Origin: Viscum album
Taxonomy: Eukaryota > Streptophyta > Magnoliopsida > Santalales > Viscaceae
Direction of reading: 5' to 3'
Length of the DNA: 64,000 nt
Assembly: GCA_963277665.1 (NCBI GenBank)
Contig: OY728128.1
Location: 1,866,398,988-1,866,462,987 of the forward strand
Shown: positions 1-11,643 of the stretch, in pieces
Position numbering within the stretch: position 1 is the stretch's first letter
How the letters are laid out: each line of letters begins with the position of its first letter
Made by a program: the position numbers and the translations under genes
The notes under the pieces: model-generated
Seen by the model: the letters and a program-made list of their open reading frames with translations, nothing else
Database searches by the model: none
Told to the model about the DNA's origin: nothing

Positions 1-340
1 TACCTTCCTCACAAATCATAATTTCCATCTTCTTTCAATTGATTTTCTTATCATACTTTCAAATATTATCCACGACAAGTATTATTTTAAAGATAACCAT
101 AGGTTTGATTATACAATTAGCTAATAAAGCACATTTATATGCCATATTGGGATCCTCCTAGTACATCTTTATTCAAATGAGACTTCCCTTAAGAGTTTTG
201 ATTGACCACTCCCTTGTTAAAGAGAATTAGAAATATCTATTTTATTATAAAAATTGGCAACATATAAAGAAATGTGGTGATCCAAAATTTAATAACGATT
301 TAGCTAAATTTGAGAAAATGATTAATGTACCTACAACCAC
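1..340 (-). pseudogene. Element 0: decayed Ty3/gypsy protease and start of pol
   Basis: Read on the minus strand, 180-300 lines up base for base with the protease part of element 1 (complement of about 8240-8400), including the short stretch after the active site and the run before the shift point of element 1. The active-site region reads roughly N-F-G-S where retroviral-type aspartic proteases have D-S/T-G, so the catalytic aspartate is gone. There is no usable reading frame. The protein would have cleaved the Gag-Pol polyprotein inside the virus-like particle. The element continues beyond the left edge of the window, so RT and integrase are not seen. Identity rests on similarity to element 1, not on an intact motif. 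Confidence 0.6.
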
Positions 341-1388
341 ATCATTATGAACTTAAACCTCATTTATTATGATCACATAAGCTTGTCCTTGATCTCATGA
401 ACTTTTCTGAGGAAATATTCCTTAATGATTCATAAAATCACTTCATTGTTTCCTGTATCCATACAATTTTTTAATTGACCTTTGGTATCTTCTTTATTTC
501 CATTGAAATATGTGGCTTAGTGGTATTTTAATCCATACTTATAACAAGGGGTGTTTTCATATATAGGTATCACATGTTTGAAACAACCTTTTTTAGTCTT
601 TCCTTTGTCCATTATTTCCTCTTTCTCTCACTTCTTCCCTTGTTTTCTCATAAATACACAAGATGAAGATAATTAATTTTCTACCTTGGAAGAACATTAT
701 ACTACTTCTTCATAGGATGAGAAATTTGTGGAGACTAGTTCCTTTTAGAGGAATGGTTTTAAACCATCAAATAATCAATAAATATTTCTACTTTTATTAC
801 CTATGTAGTCCATAACATGCCTTATCGGTATTGTAATGTTGGCTTCATACTTGTAAATATTTTCATTATCCATTTTTCTCAGATGTAATAATTGAATTTT
901 CATATCCCCTTATTGTTTGTGAGGAACACATGTTTCTAGAAATATTTATTAAAATACCTCCATTAATTTTATTTTATTTTATTTCTACTTCTTTATGTTT
1001 TGTATTAGTGAATAACCGTAATCTGCATCACTTGAAAGACATTAAAATTCCATGACCATCGTCTTTATTTCGTTACTTCCGAAAGCGAGAAATATCTCCT
1101 CTATGGAACTTATTATCATCTCCGATAAAAATGGGTTTGTAGTCCCATTAAATGGTAAAGTTTGTTGTATCATAATGTGATTTTACACTTCCCCTCCATG
1201 TTTTGGATTAGGATGATCTATATTAGTAAGGTTATTATTCATAAACTGAGTCATCTGTTCCAGTATGTTTATATGTTTCTCAATTATTGTTGTAGGTCTA
1301 ATACCGACATCATTGTCATGCATAGGAGGAAATCTCTATATAGAATACATACATTGAGAGAGATTCCAATACATCATCTAAGTACCAT
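341..1388 (-). pseudogene. Element 0: decayed gag (nucleocapsid/capsid)
   Basis: The likely start codon is the minus-strand ATG at 1388, whose following codons match the start of element 1 gag (M-x-x-S/R...). About 850-900 bases downstream, at 480-545, the minus strand still shows the outline of a CCHC zinc knuckle (Y-K-Y-G-x-K-x-H in place of C-Y-K-C-G-E-K-G-H). Several stops and indels interrupt the frame. Gag would form the particle and bind element RNA. Distance from start to knuckle agrees with element 1. Decay is much heavier than in element 1, so this copy is older. Confidence 0.6.
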
Positions 1389-1888
1389 TTATAAATAAAG
1401 GTATAAACTATAATTGGTTATGAATTGTAATGTATAATCTCACATAAACAAAATAGTTAACATAAATTTATGTTTTATGCCTAACTGATCTCATAATCAG
1501 AGAAATTGTTTATTAGGGTTTCATTTACTATTAAATACTTAAAAATTATTTATAAATAAAATGTTTCTTATCCTAAGCATATCCCTTAGGGGTGTCAAAC
1601 TTGGTGCACAGTAAGGACCATTTTCATTTACTACATTACCCTATGTTAGGACTGAGACACCTTGTTGGAGTTGTTACTCCTAGGTACATCTGTACTAGAA
1701 CCACATCCACTTGTATGATCTAGACAAGGATTTATTACTACAGAGATCCATATAATCACTACCTTTCCATTATTCTGTTAATTTTTTAATATGCTTATCC
1801 TCATATTCAATGTTAGGGATATGTTCCCTAATAAATTATTTTTTAATCCATTTTCCAAGGTTTCTACTATACTTCCTCAAATACGAAC
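1389..1888 (-). other. Element 0: untranslated leader between primer site and gag
   Basis: About 500 bases, the same length as the element 1 leader (6633-7133). The stretch 1570-1760 matches the complement of 6780-6960 in element 1, including the conserved CCTAGG block and the block that reads CTTAGGATAAC in element 1. No open frame is expected here. Confidence 0.7.
1876..1888 (-). other. Element 0: primer-binding site relic (initiator Met tRNA)
   Basis: The plus strand reads CTCAAATACGAAC directly before the LTR edge; the intact complement of a plant iMet site would be CTCTGATACCAAC. Three mismatches, but position and flank are right. Confidence 0.65.
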
Positions 1889-2850
1889 TGTAAAAACCTT
1901 GACCCCAGTTTCTCAGAGTTGGTTCCTTATATTATTAAATTTATATGTTAACAAGGACCTCACATTCCAAACGGAAAAATTGTTTAGTAATTTTGGAAAA
2001 ATATATAAAAATAGAATATCAATATTACAACATGAAATAAAAAATAACATTGTCACTCGATTATAAAATCCCATAAACTCTTATATTATTCCTAAGAGTA
2101 AATCATAATGATATTAATATATGAATTATAGGGGAAAATAATACATAAGAAAGGGGTGTGTTAAGATACTCTGTAAAGGTATGTAAACAATTTGAAGTTA
2201 TCATAAGCATAAACAGTAGGCTTGGTGAATATCTAAAAACTATTGCCGTTAAAAATAAACATGAGCATAATATGACTGTAATGAAAGAATTGAAAATAAA
2301 TGCATATAACTAACCAGAGGAGAATGAACCTTAATCATGGATATTATACTACTCAAATATCACATGGTTTATCATTTACAAATTTAGTAATGATTCAATA
2401 CATGATTTTGGACATATAATGCATATCACCAAGACCTCAACCAAGAATTTTCGAAAATACTATGGTAAGGCCTCATGAAACACCCAATTCTATTTTTATC
2501 ATGAGACCTACCAATATATCGAGGGGCTATAGTAAGTATCACCCATCACATTCCATGTCTAATTAATTCATCATATTAATGGTTCTAAATATAATCAACA
2601 TAAACATAAGATTTGTAAATAAAATTCCCCAATATGTAAACACAATCACTAACCAATCATAGTAGCATTGCGAATGGTATCAAGATAGCACATCCATGGT
2701 CATGATAGTCATAAACCGTTTAATAACATATTGTGGATGAAAATAATAAGAGATAAATCTCAATTAAGTGTAAAATTCAACAGATCTGATGAAATAGATG
2801 AAAATACAATAATAAAATGATTGAGTATTTTTTAAGAGAAATAACCCTTT
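1889..2850 (-). repeat. Element 0: 5' LTR, first part (U5 side)
   Basis: Begins TGTAAAAACCTTGACCCC, the decayed complement of the element 1 LTR end (GGGGTCGGGGCGTTACA). The complement of the U5 landmarks of element 1 follows in order: the TTTTCCTAG acceptor-like block near 2135, the ATGAGACCTA block near 2500, and the block that reads GATGAAATAGATGAAAAT on the plus strand near 2790. The LTR is then interrupted by element 1, which inserted here. Confidence 0.8.
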
Positions 2851-4437
2851 TGTAACACCCAAAGCTTCTACGGTACGTTTCTTTTTGAATAATGCGATAG
2901 CATGTGTTGTACGCAACATCGAGTTCTAACACACCACAACTAATCAAACTAGCCGTTATGAATACTAATACCTACTTTTTGAAATTATATATATTTTATA
3001 TTTTAAAATTGGATTCATTTTTGGACTCGTAATATCGAATTTAGCCTAAGGTGAAATTTTGGTACATTTCGGATTACTTTAATATTTTGATGAATAGTGA
3101 AAATTATTAAATTTTAATTAAAAACAACTTTTTTTAATAGAAATAATTTATATTGATAAATTATGAATTTTAGTGGTTTTGATGTATATTAGAAATATAT
3201 TTTTACCATTTAATAAAATGTTGGTCACTGGACATAATTTCACAATTAAATCGAACATAAACAACTATCAATCTTTTGATAGTTATTATATCATAAAAAC
3301 ACGCTTTTTGTTTTGACAGCGGGAATTAATATTAAATTAATTTCTGCCACTTCTATGTTTTGAATTTGGAAAAATGGAATCCATATTTGGAATCAGGATG
3401 TTCAAATTGTGTATATAGGTATATTTTATTTTTCGTCATTTTGAATAATTACTTCGGTAAATATTTTATTTACCATGGTTAAAGGGTAAATCTGGTAAAT
3501 AATGGTTAAAAAATAATATTATAATAATAAAACAAATACTCTAAAATGTGTCCTAACCTTATGGACTAATACAAGTTCGACCATAGGCTTCTTTGGGTCG
3601 ATTTTGGGACCCCATGGTGCCACTTGTAAGTGATAGGGACACTTTATTTTAATTAAGTTAAAATGAATACAAAAATTACACAAGCATATATCTTTTAGAA
3701 AAAAAAATTTACATACAGTTATATATGTTTGATATTCAAATATAAATATTTATTAGAAAGATAAAAATCTTTCCTACATAATTATATTTTATTTATAATT
3801 TATAGACATTAATTAATTTAATTTATTTATGACACAATGATGATGCGGTAATTAACATAATAGTAAAAAATTAAAATAATTGATATTGTAAATACCCAAA
3901 GAAAACTAATTTTAGACTTTTAATGATGTACACTAATTTTCTAGGATAATATGACATATTAGGAGTGATTTAATTGACTTTTTTTGAAATAATCATTCTG
4001 TTATGATTTTCAGAAAAATCAATTTTCCAAATAGTGTCAAAATTGACATAAAAGAGTTTTTAAAACAAATATTATATTATTAATTGATATTAAATTTCTA
4101 AAAATATAAGGTTCAGCCAAAAGTCTTATATCATAATAGGTGTATCATTAATGGACCACTTTGGGGGTCGATGGAATGTATATAGTAAGATTATTAACTA
4201 TATAATATAAAAATACAAAGTAACATGGTAAATGTCAAACTAATTAACTAAGAGTTAAAACTAAAAGATAAGGTTAATAGAGTAACCCAAACCTATCTAA
4301 ATTCTATTGGTTGAATGTTTTTCTACATATCCCCACATTAACCTTTGAATAATAAACTTTTGAGCCATTAGAAACCGAATATGAATTTATTATAAATTAA
4401 TATTTCTAGCTTTTCCAAAGGTGCCCCTCACCCCTCT

Positions 4438-4446
4438 TATAAAAGG
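4438..4446 (+). promoter_or_regulatory. Element 1: TATA box in 5' LTR
   Basis: TATAAAAGG sits in a small GC-rich island after CCCCTCACCCCTCT. The same box is at 13223-13231 in the 3' LTR, 34131-34139 in element 3, CATAAAAGG at 40748-40756, and as complement CTATAAATACC at 16753-16763 in element 0. Transcription should start about 30 bases on, giving a U3 of about 1.6 kb and an R-U5 of over 2 kb. Confidence 0.75.
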
Positions 4447-4615
4447 GCACTCCCCATTCTCATTACATCACATCTTCAATGCCTTTTGGATCGTCCAAAA
4501 TATGCCAAAATACTCTGTCAACATCTCTCAATACATCCTAGAGGCCTTAGTTTGATCTGAAAGCCAACCTAAGGAGCCCTTTTGATCAAATCAAAAGGAA
4601 GAACCTGAAGAAGAG

Positions 4616-6386
4616 GTAATGATTTCACCACCCTTTTCCAAGTTCCTTTCTTCTTCCACTTCTTCTTCATTTGTTGTTACCATTATAAAATAAAAACTCC
4701 AGTATCATATATATACTTTGATGTTATTATAAATATGGTACAACCATATTCAGTTTCTATCCATCCTTTTAATAACATGCCACCAAACGTGCGTACGTAC
4801 GGCTTACCGTCTCCACGTCGTGGTGTAGTTGTTATTCAATATATTATTATTTGGATGGGTATAATAATGATATGTAACTAATGTAAAAAATAAATATAAC
4901 ATGATAATGATTCTATATATATGATATACTATCCAATTATATATTATTTTAATATCAATTGAATGATATTGTCGCTCGTGCGTACGTACAGACTACCGTT
5001 TCCATGAACGCGATGAGATTCAATCTCCATCGTATCCATTCAAGTATAATTATCATTTGATGATTTAAAAATAATGTTTATGGACTTGATATCATTCTGG
5101 ATATGAATAAGATACATCCTATCCATGACAAACATGGCTGACATAAAAAACATATAAAAGAAAACAAGTAAGTTAACACCCGAAACAACGATAATACTAA
5201 GATATTATTAACAAATCAATGTTAAAAGATCATATATGATATCATATTATTGTATATGATTCTTATATAATTTAATAAAAATTATTTCTCCATTATAAAG
5301 GAGGTAAACCTACCCAAACCAAGGAAAAGTACAAGGTTAGGGTTATTTCACAATCTCATCATTATCTGAGGTTGTTTATACATAATAATCTACTGGGATC
5401 TCTTTACCATCCACATCCATGTTTCATAAAAATGTATTTCAAAAAAATTACTATTTAAAAGAATATGGGTTAAAGTCATTAATACCCTTGTCTAAATTAT
5501 TATAAGAGTTTTATAAAGTAATCTTTCCGTCGTTTTCAAAACAAGGTTCTTTTTAACCTTTTCGACAAAATTAAGGTAAGAATGTTTTTTTAACTTATAC
5601 GGCGGGTGCGGTTATTTTATGCTGTTATAAAATCATCGAAGCTTCGCATACAAGCTTATAAGAATATTTTCAATGAAAATGTTTTATTTTATAAATATTT
5701 GACTCTTATATGATTTCAAAATAGAAAGATATATTTCTCTAAAAAGAGTTTTGATTTCATCTATGTCAACATCCATTGATAGATTTTACCGTTATTTGAA
5801 GTTGATTTATTATGATACAAAACTTCTATATTTTATTGATGGTTTTATGATATGTTTGACTATGGATGTGATATTTATATACCATTCATAGTTTATGGTG
5901 AATGTATTTACATTTCATATGCTAGTTTTAATACGAATGTGTATGTTATGTTTAAACGTTTTCATATGGGAATGCATTGGACTTAATATGTGACGGGTGG
6001 AGCCTGCTATAGCTCCTCGATTCATCGATAGGTCTCATGTGTCAAACTAGTGTCTTGGCACATGGACTTGACAAAGTCTTATTTGTAGTCTTGGCACGAG
6101 GCCTTGGCTATGTGGTTATGATAGTTTGGCATTATGCATTGCATCATTATGAAAGTGGTTATTGATATTGCATGTGATTATTCGATTAGTAGAATATCCA
6201 TGTGAATAAGTAAATGGAATTATTTCATTTTATTTTTGTCATACTATGTTGAAGTTCATGTTTAAAAGGCTTTTTTTTAGTTATACATTGCCTTAAATTT
6301 TATTCTTATTTATGAAAGTTTCCGCTATATTGTTATCCTTACTGGGCATTTGAGCTCACCCCTTTTCTATGTTTTATTTTTCCTAG
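4616..6386 (+). other. Possible intron inside element 1 5' LTR
   Basis: A donor-like site GAAGAAGAG/GTAATG (GT at 4616) follows the TATA box by about 180 bases, and an acceptor-like site with a T-rich tract, TTTTTCCTAG/G (AG at 6385-6386), lies 246 bases before the LTR end. CTTAC and CTCAC branch-point-like sequences precede it. Both ends are kept in the 3' LTR (13401-15177) and in both element 3 LTRs (34309-36382 and 40926-43000) while the sequence between them has drifted. This is inference from conservation; no transcript is available. Confidence 0.35.
4789..5012 (+). repeat. Two GC-rich islets in element 1 5' LTR
   Basis: Copies at about 4789-4827 and 4977-5012, roughly 185 bases apart, share CGTGCGTACGTAC followed by a purine-rich triplet, TACCGT, a short C/T run and a CG-containing tail. 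They stand out from AT-rich flanks. Part of the core, ACGG-nnT-ACCGT, is partly palindromic. Function unknown. Confidence 0.8.
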
Positions 6387-6632
6387 GATGTGAAGAAGTA
6401 AATTATGAATGACCTATAGGGATTTTATGAGGGGATAATAGTGTGGATTATGGAGACAATATGTTGTTGATGTAGTTTTTTACTTCATGATGTAATGTAA
6501 ACATTATGAATATATCTAGTGTTTCCAAGGCTACTAAACCAATCGGTCTTTCGAGATTTGATCTTTCTTGTGATCTTTCCAATGTTATGTAATAATGCAC
6601 CGACTCTGGGTAATGGGGGTCAGGGCATTATA

Positions 6633-7133
6633 GTTGGTATCAGAGGAAGTTTAGTACAAACATTGGAAGATATATTTAGATAAACTCTGATTAGAGCACA
6701 TAGATTTAAGATGGTCTTTGACGATTAGTATAGAAGAACTTCCTAGAATTTTGGTATTGTAGAGATTTTGTGAGTTTTCCGAGCAATACATCTCTTTCTA
6801 GATACGAGCAAGTAGAGCCGGCTCTGGCACAAATTTACCTAGGGGTAAAACCCGAAAAGACCACTTTGAGCTAGACTCGAACGGGAACTGGTGCACGACA
6901 ATGGGCCTTGCTGAACACTTGGTTACGACACTCCCGGGGGATATTCTTAGGATAACTCTTATTTTCTTTACAAATAATTATGAAGGGTTTATGAGTATAT
7001 GATTCCTCAAAGAAAACATTCTTATGATTATGGATTATATCCATAAAATTTTCAATTTATGTTAAGTGTTCTATAAGTATGGGATTATGTATCTTGATTC
7101 ATAAACTGATCTAGTTTATGACATTGTTTAGAA
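6633..7133 (+). other. Element 1: 5' leader
   Basis: About 500 bases between primer site and gag ATG with no convincing frame. Blocks around 6830-6960 are also found in the element 0 leader (minus strand 1570-1760) and the element 3 leader (about 36780-36960), which supports common descent. Confidence 0.7.
6635..6645 (+). other. Element 1: primer-binding site (initiator Met tRNA)
   Basis: TGGTATCAGAG begins two bases after the LTR end and is complementary to the 3' end of plant initiator methionine tRNA, the primer used by most plant Ty3/gypsy elements. Confidence 0.95.
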
Positions 7134-8340
7134 ATGGCACCTAGTTGAAAAATGGAAATCATATCAATGCACACACTCCATGTAGGGATTTCCCTCCTGC
7201 TCAAGATAATTATAGTGGAGCTGGTGATGCAACTGGTGCTGATCAGCTAATCACTATACTGGGACAACTTACTCAGGTTATGAATAATAACCTTACCTGT
7301 CTGCAGCCCCCTGATCCACAGTGTGGTGGATCAATGTTAGATCGGTTCATGAGGCAACAACCCCCAACGTTCAATGGGAGTACAAATCCCTTAGTAGCTG
7401 AGCAATGGATATTTTCCCTAGAGAAAATATTTCAGTCTTTGGGGAGTAGTGAAAGGGAATTGGTTATCATGGAAGTTTACCACCTTACTGGAGACGCTGA
7501 TCAATGGTGGTCATTGATTCAAAATACGAAGGACGATGATGAAGTATAAAATATGGAATGGAGGGAGTTCAAAGATATATTTTTAGAAAAATACTTTCCT
7601 CGCGAACATCGAGCAGATATGGAAAGGTAGTTTCTGAGTTTGAGACAAACGGAGGATGAGAATGTCACAAAGTATGAGGCTAGCATTACAAGGTTAGCAA
7701 GGTATGCTAGAAATTATATACGTAACCCAAGAAGTAAGATTGATCATTTATTTGATGGGTTAAAACCATTTCTTCGTCGAGCATTACTATCACAATCCTT
7801 CTCGTGGTATGAAGACATTGTCTCATGTGCTATCAAGACCGAAAAGGAATTCTCTAAGTCTTATGACTTTAAAGCAAAGAAAGAGAAGAAGAGACCTGCT
7901 GATCAATCTGGGAATGGAAATAAGCGGAAGAAGGTAAATGTTGAGTATCCATCCTATGGTAAATGTGGGAAGAAACACCCCGGTACTTGCTTGAAGGGAA
8001 CGAGAGTCTGTTACAAGTGTGGTGAAAAAGGCCACCAAGCTCGTGATTGCAAAGGGAAGAAGGAAGCTACCAATGTTCAGTGCTACAATTGTAGGGAGAT
8101 GGAGCATTATGCAAATGAATGTCCTAAGCGTCAGGGGAACTTACCTCAGAAAATTCCAAGGGATCAAGGCCAAGCTTATGTTATCACTACTGCTGAGGTA
8201 GATGCTCCGAAAGACATGGTGGAAGGTAATTTAATGGTTTCTTCAAGTTTAGAAAATGTATTATTTGATTTTGGATCATTGAATTGTTTCATATCTTCCC
8301 AGTTTTCTAAGAAAATTAGATATTTCCAATTTGATTTAAC
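7134..8340 (+). pseudogene. Element 1: gag and start of protease, broken
   Basis: ATG at 7134 is the likely start; comparison with element 3 (37121) indicates a one-base loss within the first eight codons, after which the frame starting near 7145 carries the protein. The retrotransposon Gag domain lies at 7350-7880 (W-x-x-x-L/I-E-K-I-F, L-T-G-D-A-D-Q-W-W, and Y-F-P). In-frame stops are at 7547-7549 and 7628-7630. Three nucleocapsid cysteine boxes follow: a partial one near 7960 (C-G-K-K-H-P-G-T-C), a full CCHC near 8010-8050 (C-Y-K-C-G-E-K-G-H-Q-A-R-D-C) and a second near 8080-8120. The protease site at 8266-8280 reads V-L-F-D-F-G-S, with the D kept but the next residue replaced. At about 8340 one base is missing and the reading frame moves to that of pol. 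Confidence 0.92.
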
Positions 8341-11300
8341 AAGGAGTTGTCAGTTAAAACTCCTAAGGGAAGTATCATTGCAACAAAGTTTTGTGAGTCA
8401 GTCCCCATTAGAGCACATAAATGTTCTTTATCTGCTGATCTCATCGTCATACCTATGATTGAGTTTGATATAATCCTCGGTACGGACTGGCTTTCGGACT
8501 ATGATGTGAAGATTTATTGTAAGAAGAAAGAGGATACAATTCTTGATGATGATGATAAGGAACAACTTATCTTTAGAGCAGAAACGTCACCGCCTAATTC
8601 TTATCTAGATCCACCCCCAGTAGCTCAACTAAATTCAATTACTGAGGAGGAAGAGAATGAAATAACTGTGGGTCAGAAAAGGAATGTTCAAATAGAGGAT
8701 GTACCTGTTGTGAAAGAATATGTAGATGTATTTCCGAAAGATTTACCTAGACATCCTCTAGAACGAGAAGTTGAGTTTTCCATTGATTTAATTCCTAGAT
8801 CAAGGCCTATATCGAATACCTCTTATAGAATGGCCACTGTAGAATTAGTCGAACTAAATAAACAACTAGAGGAATTGATTAATAAAGGATTTATTCTCCC
8901 TAGTGTTTCTCCATGAGAATCCCCTGTTCTTTTTGTTAAAAATAAAGATGGATCCATGAGGTTATGTATAGACTACAGGGAGATCAATGCTATAACAATA
9001 AAGAACAAGTATCCCCTACCTCGCATTGATGATTTATTTGACCAACTGCATAGATCTCAATACTTTTCAAAGGTTGACCTTTGATCTGGATACCATCAGT
9101 TGTGTGTGAAGAAGGAAGACATTCCGAAGACATCATTTCGAACCAGGTACGGGCATTATGAGTTTACAGTAATGCCTTTTGGAATGACTAATGAAACCTT
9201 TGTATTCATGGATCTGATGAATAGAGTTTTCAAGGAATATCTCAATGAATTTGTGGTGGTATTTATTGATGATATCTTGGTATACTCAAAACACTATGAA
9301 GATCATGAAAATCACTTGTGCATTATCCTGAAGACTCTGAGAAGACATGAATTATGTGGGATGTTTAGAAAGTGTGAATTCTGGCTTCAGGAGATTTCTT
9401 TTCTTGGCCATATTGTCTCTAAAGATGGAATCTATGTTGATCCTTCTATGACCATGGAAATCCAAGAATGGCCAGCACCTACGAATATAACTGAGGTACG
9501 TAGTTTTATTGGTTTAGCATGTTATTATCGACGTTTTGTCCATAATTTTGCCCGATTGGCTAACCCATTAACGAAGCTAACACGTAAAGGGGTTAAATTT
9601 GTTTTGACAAAAGAGTGTGAAGAATGTTTTGAAGAACTGAAGAGAAGATTAGTCAATTCTCTTATATTGACTCTACCATCGGGGAATTATGGGTTCTTTA
9701 TTTATAGTGACGCATCGAAGAAAGGACTTGGTTGTGTCCTTATGCAGAATTATAGGGTTATTGCCTATGCATCACGACAGTTGAAAATTCATGAACAAAA
9801 CTATCCTACTCATGATCTCGAGTTAGCAGCTCTGATCTTTTATTTGAAGATATAGAGGCACTACCTCTATGGTGAAAAATGTGAGATTTATACTGATCAC
9901 AAGAGTCTAAAGTATATTTTCTCACAAAAAGAACTCAACATGAGGCAAAGGAGATGGCTGGAATTACTCAAGGATTATGATTGTATGATACACTACCACC
10001 CGGGGAAAGCAAACAAGGTGGCATATGCTTTGAGCAGAAAATACCAAGGAGTTTTGAACGTGATGAGAATTGAAAGGGATCCAATTTTCATAGATGTAGT
10101 GAAGATGGACATGGGAATAACCAGGGAAGGTGAAACATCAATGATTTTTCAAATGGATTCCAATCCATCTTTACTAGAAAGGATTAAGAGTTCTCAGACT
10201 GATGATGGAGAATTTCAAAAGAAGATTAAAGCTGTGAATGATGGGAGATTGAGAGATTTTGTGTATAAAGATGGAATTTTGAAATTCGGGAAGAGGGTTT
10301 GTGTTCCCGATATACCTGATCTAAAAAGGGAATTGCTGGATGATGATCATAGTTCAAATTTCTCTATACACCCTAGGAGAACCAAAATGAATAGAGATTT
10401 GAAAGAACATTTTTGGTGGGACAACATGAAGAGGGAGATTGCCGATTTTGTGTCAAGATGTATGGTTTGTCAACAAGTGAAAGCTAGAAGGCAAAAGCCT
10501 GGTGGAGTATTGCAACCTCTTCCCATACCTGAGTGGAAATGGGACAATTTTACGATAGACTTTTTCATGGTACTACCAAATAATCCTAGAAGGAACGATG
10601 CAATATGGGTTATTGTTGACCGTCTTACCAAGTCAGCACATTTTTTTGCTATAAGAGAAGATCTACCACTGTAATGTCTAGCAAGACTATATATTGATGA
10701 AGTTTTGAGACTTCATGGAGTACCCCAATCGATTATTACTAATCGTGATCCCCATTTTCCTTCAATATTCTGGAAGTGTCTTCAGAAATCCCTGGATACT
10801 GAACCTCATTTGAGCACTTCCTACCACCCTCAGATAGATGGACAATCATAATGGACTATTCAAACCTTAAAAGACATGCTGAGATCTTGTTCACTTGACT
10901 TCCAGGGTCTGTGGGATCAATATTTACCTTTGGTTGAATTTTACTATAACAATAGCTTTCATTCGAGTATTCAGATGGCACCATATGAAGCGTTATACGA
11001 AAAGAGATGTCGCACAAAACCCTGTTAGGAAGACGTTGGTGAAAGAAAACTTGTAGGTCCAGAATTGGTGGAGGAAATGATGGAAAAGGTGAAGTTAATC
11101 CAAAATCACATCAAATAAGCTCAAAGTAGGAAAAAGAGATATGCCGATAATTGAAGGAAGGATTTGGAATTTCAAGTCAGTGATCATGTTTTCCTGAAGG
11201 TATCTCTATGGAAGGGAGTCATTCGTTTTGGTAAGAAAGGTAAATTGAGTCCCAGGTACATAGGACCTTTCGAAATTCTAGAACGAATTGGGGCTGTAGC

Positions 11301-11598
11301 TTACCGATTGGCAATGCCGCCAAGCCTCTCCAAAGTTCACGATGTGTTCCACGTATCTCTGTTGAAGAAATACATGCTTGACCCAACACATGTACTCACC
11401 TATGAAGAATTAGAACTGGAACCCGATCTGTCTTATTGTGAAGAGCCTGACATGATTCTTGATACAAGAGATCAAGTACTGAGAAACCGGACGACACGTC
11501 TGGTAAAAGTTTTGTGGAGAAACCATAAGATGGAAGAGGCAACGTGGGAACCCGAGGAAATTATGATGAAGAACCAGCCGTGTCTTTTCATGTGGTAG
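8341..11598 (+). pseudogene. Element 1: pol (protease end, RT, RNase H, integrase, chromodomain), broken
   Basis: One frame runs from 8341 to 11598. In order: protease end (F-D-I-I-L-G-T-D-W-L near 8465), RT ([12 protein letters not shown] near 8950; F-G-M-T-N near 9180; active site F-I-D-D-I-L-V-Y at about 9260), RNase H (Y-S-D-A-S near 9700; T-D-H-K-S-L near 9895), integrase zinc-binding HHCC (about 10345-10480), integrase core, and a chromodomain-like tail (L-V-K-V-L-W-R-N-H... E-A-T-W-E-P-E-E) at 11490-11580. Stops are at 8914, 9082, 9853, 10672, 10849, 11026, 11116 and 11152; several are TGG-to-TGA/TAG or CGA-to-TGA changes. RT and RNase H motifs remain, but the integrase D,D,E triad has D at the first position, N at the second (10741-10743) and a stop at the third (10849-10851). 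Tekay-like by motif. Confidence 0.95.
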
Positions 11599-11632
11599 TA
11601 TTATGGTAATTTTGAAGACGAAATTATTTGAT

Positions 11633-11643
11633 GAAGGGGAGAA
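11633..11643 (+). other. Element 1: polypurine tract
   Basis: GAAGGGGAGAA lies directly before the 3' LTR and would prime plus-strand DNA synthesis. Element 3 has a decayed version at the same place (38985-38999). Confidence 0.9.

Larger units (their letters stand above)
2851..6632 (+). repeat. Element 1: 5' LTR (3782 bp)
   Basis: Runs from TGTAACACCC to the end CAGGGCATTATA; the 3' LTR ends CGGGGCGTTACA, so the terminal CA has become TA here by a C-to-T change. The length is unusually large for a plant chromovirus LTR. It contains a TATA box at 4438-4446, two GC-rich islets, and donor/acceptor-like splice signals described separately. Confidence 0.95.

Noticed and set aside
1162..2066. Open frames of 78 and 91 codons on the plus strand (1162-1398, 1791-2066)
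   Set aside because: They lie on the opposite strand of element 0 gag, leader and LTR; no family features, expected by chance in AT-rich DNA.
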